Notes under the pieces: generated by a model
Told to the model about the DNA's origin: nothing
Seen by the model: only the letters and a program-made list of their open reading frames with translations
Databases searched by the model: none
NCBI GenBank assembly: GCA_032229625.1
Contig: JAVTVZ010000193.1
Location: 1-5,379 of the forward strand
Source of the DNA: Kineosphaera sp032229625
GTDB lineage: Bacteria; Actinomycetota; Actinomycetes; Actinomycetales; Dermatophilaceae
Length of the DNA stretch: 5,379 nt
Reading direction: 5' to 3'
Position numbers and translations under genes: made by a program
In this document: one piece after another, positions 4,656 through 5,379 of the stretch
How the letters are laid out: each line of letters starts with the position of its first letter
Numbering within the stretch: the first letter of the stretch is position 1

Positions 4656-4672
4656 CCGTCGCTCGGCGACGG
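4656..4672 (+). terminator. Third leader hairpin before the PTS gene
   Basis: CCGTCGC (4656-4662) and GCGACGG (4666-4672) form a perfect 7-bp stem around a TCG loop, about 50 nt before the ATG. A direct repeat GCCACCGGC (4632-4640 and 4646-4654) lies just upstream. It could be a T-less terminator, an RNA stability element, or only a structured 5' leader. With the other elements it accounts for most of the gene-free stretch 4382-4724; I see no gene there. Confidence 0.35.
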
Positions 4673-4724
4673 ATCACCACTGAGCCGACCGGACCGCCCG
4701 GTCGCTTCGAGATCGGAGCCGACG

Positions 4725-5379
4725 ATGGCCGAACCCGTCCGCAACTACCGCAAACTCGCGGGTGACATCCGCGACCAGGTCGGTGGTGACGCCAACATCG
4801 CGCAGGCCAGCCGCTGCGCCACCCGCCTGCGGCTCGTGCTGCGGCAGACCCCGCCCGGCGCCAAGGACGCGGTCGCGAAGCTGCCCGGCGTCATCACCGT
4901 CGTCGAGAGCGGCGGCCAGTTCCAGGTCGTCATCGGCCCGCACGTCGGGGAGGTGCACGAGGAACTGCTGAAGATCGCGCAGATCGACGACACCGGCGCG
5001 GTCGAGCACAAGGCGTCCGTCGCCAACCGGATCATCGCGACGATGTCGGCGGTCTTCGCCCCCTTCGTCTACATCCTCGCCGCGGCCGGCCTGCTGCAGG
5101 GCGCGCTCATCCTCGTCACCATGGCGTGGCCCTCGTTCGAGGGGACCGGCACATACGAGGTGTTGTCGTTCATGTCGTGGACGCCGTTCACCTTCCTGCC
5201 GATCTTCATCGCCATCACGGCGAGCAAGCACTTCAAGACCAACACGTTCATCGCCGTGCTCTGCTGCGCCGCGATCATGAACCCGACGTGGAACGCCATC
5301 GCCGAGCGCATCGCCGGCGGCGAGTCGGTCGCGTTCTTCGGCATCCCGCTGAGCGAGACCGTCTATACGAGCACGGTGT
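4725..5379 (+). CDS. PTS beta-glucoside-type EIIBC permease (partial, 3' end outside window)
   Basis: The first 218 aa are visible; the frame stays open to the window end. The protein should take a sugar across the membrane while phosphorylating it, receiving phosphate through EI, HPr and EIIA. Residues 7-85 are the EIIB domain with phosphocysteine Cys31 in SRCATRLRLVL, followed by GVITVVESGGQFQVVIG typical of this fold. A linker (86-100) leads to EIIC, with membrane segments at about 108-133, 145-166 and 172-187 and the conserved FFGIPLSETVYTSTV near the end. Domain order B then C matches the glucose-beta-glucoside superfamily (BglF/BglP, SacP, TreB); the RAT leader favours beta-glucoside or sucrose over trehalose, but substrate is not proven. 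Whether an EIIA domain follows cannot be seen. The ATG at 4725 has a Shine-Dalgarno GGAG (4715-4718) at 6 nt. Probably the first gene of an operon running right, perhaps with a glycosidase and a BglG-like antiterminator. Confidence 0.92.
   Translation, partial: MAEPVRNYRKLAGDIRDQVGGDANIAQASRCATRLRLVLRQTPPGAKDAVAKLPGVITVVESGGQFQVVIGPHVGEVHEELLKIAQIDDTGAVEHKASVANRIIATMSAVFAPFVYILAAAGLLQGALILVTMAWPSFEGTGTYEVLSFMSWTPFTFLPIFIAITASKHFKTNTFIAVLCCAAIMNPTWNAIAERIAGGESVAFFGIPLSETVYTSTV

Noticed and set aside
4382..4724. Small protein genes in the PTS leader
   Set aside because: Short open frames here have no convincing ribosome binding site or domain, and the stretch is better explained as promoter, RAT and hairpins.

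Overview
The window is GC-rich throughout, with strong G/C preference at third codon positions. Protein families (secreted L,D-transpeptidase, RIO1-like kinase, YflT-type general stress protein, beta-glucoside-type PTS permease) fit a high-GC Gram-positive actinobacterium. A member of the Micrococcales is my guess, not something the sequence proves. No rRNA, tRNA, CRISPR array, insertion sequence or phage gene is visible. Apart from the unusual intergenic DNA, this looks like ordinary chromosome.

Layout. 1-403 has no convincing gene: it holds degenerate 18-bp G-rich tandem repeats (28-232) containing a textbook G-quadruplex motif (161-182), then an 8+8 bp dyad (282-305) beside a possible -10 box. 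404-1216 (+) encodes a secreted L,D-transpeptidase with a peptidoglycan-binding domain. 1221-1305 holds about 3.4 copies of a 25-bp repeat, each able to fold into a hairpin, between convergent genes. 1324-2148 (-) encodes a RIO1-like atypical kinase. 2149-2281 is a divergent control region with a terminator-like hairpin plus T-tract and a long inverted repeat that includes the next gene's ribosome binding site. 2282-3478 (+) encodes an acyl-CoA dehydrogenase. 3496-3531 is a strong hairpin terminator between convergent genes. 3569-4381 (-) encodes a membrane YflT-type general stress protein with a low-complexity Ser/Ala/Pro/Asp tail. 4382-4724 is a divergent region holding a dyad, a candidate promoter and an antiterminator-controlled leader. 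4725 to the window end (+) is the N-terminal part of a PTS EIIBC permease.

The genes alternate in strand (+ - + - +), so every gene here is its own transcription unit or heads one that leaves the window. They do not form a single pathway.

The best finding is the leader of the PTS gene. Positions 4491-4521 closely match the ribonucleic antiterminator (RAT) bound by BglG/LicT/SacY-family proteins, including a compensatory change in the upper stem. A second hairpin at 4519-4542 uses the 3' arm of the RAT, so the two folds exclude each other, as in a classical antitermination switch. This predicts sugar-responsive control by a PRD-containing antiterminator encoded outside the window. I did not find evidence of a wholly new multi-gene system.
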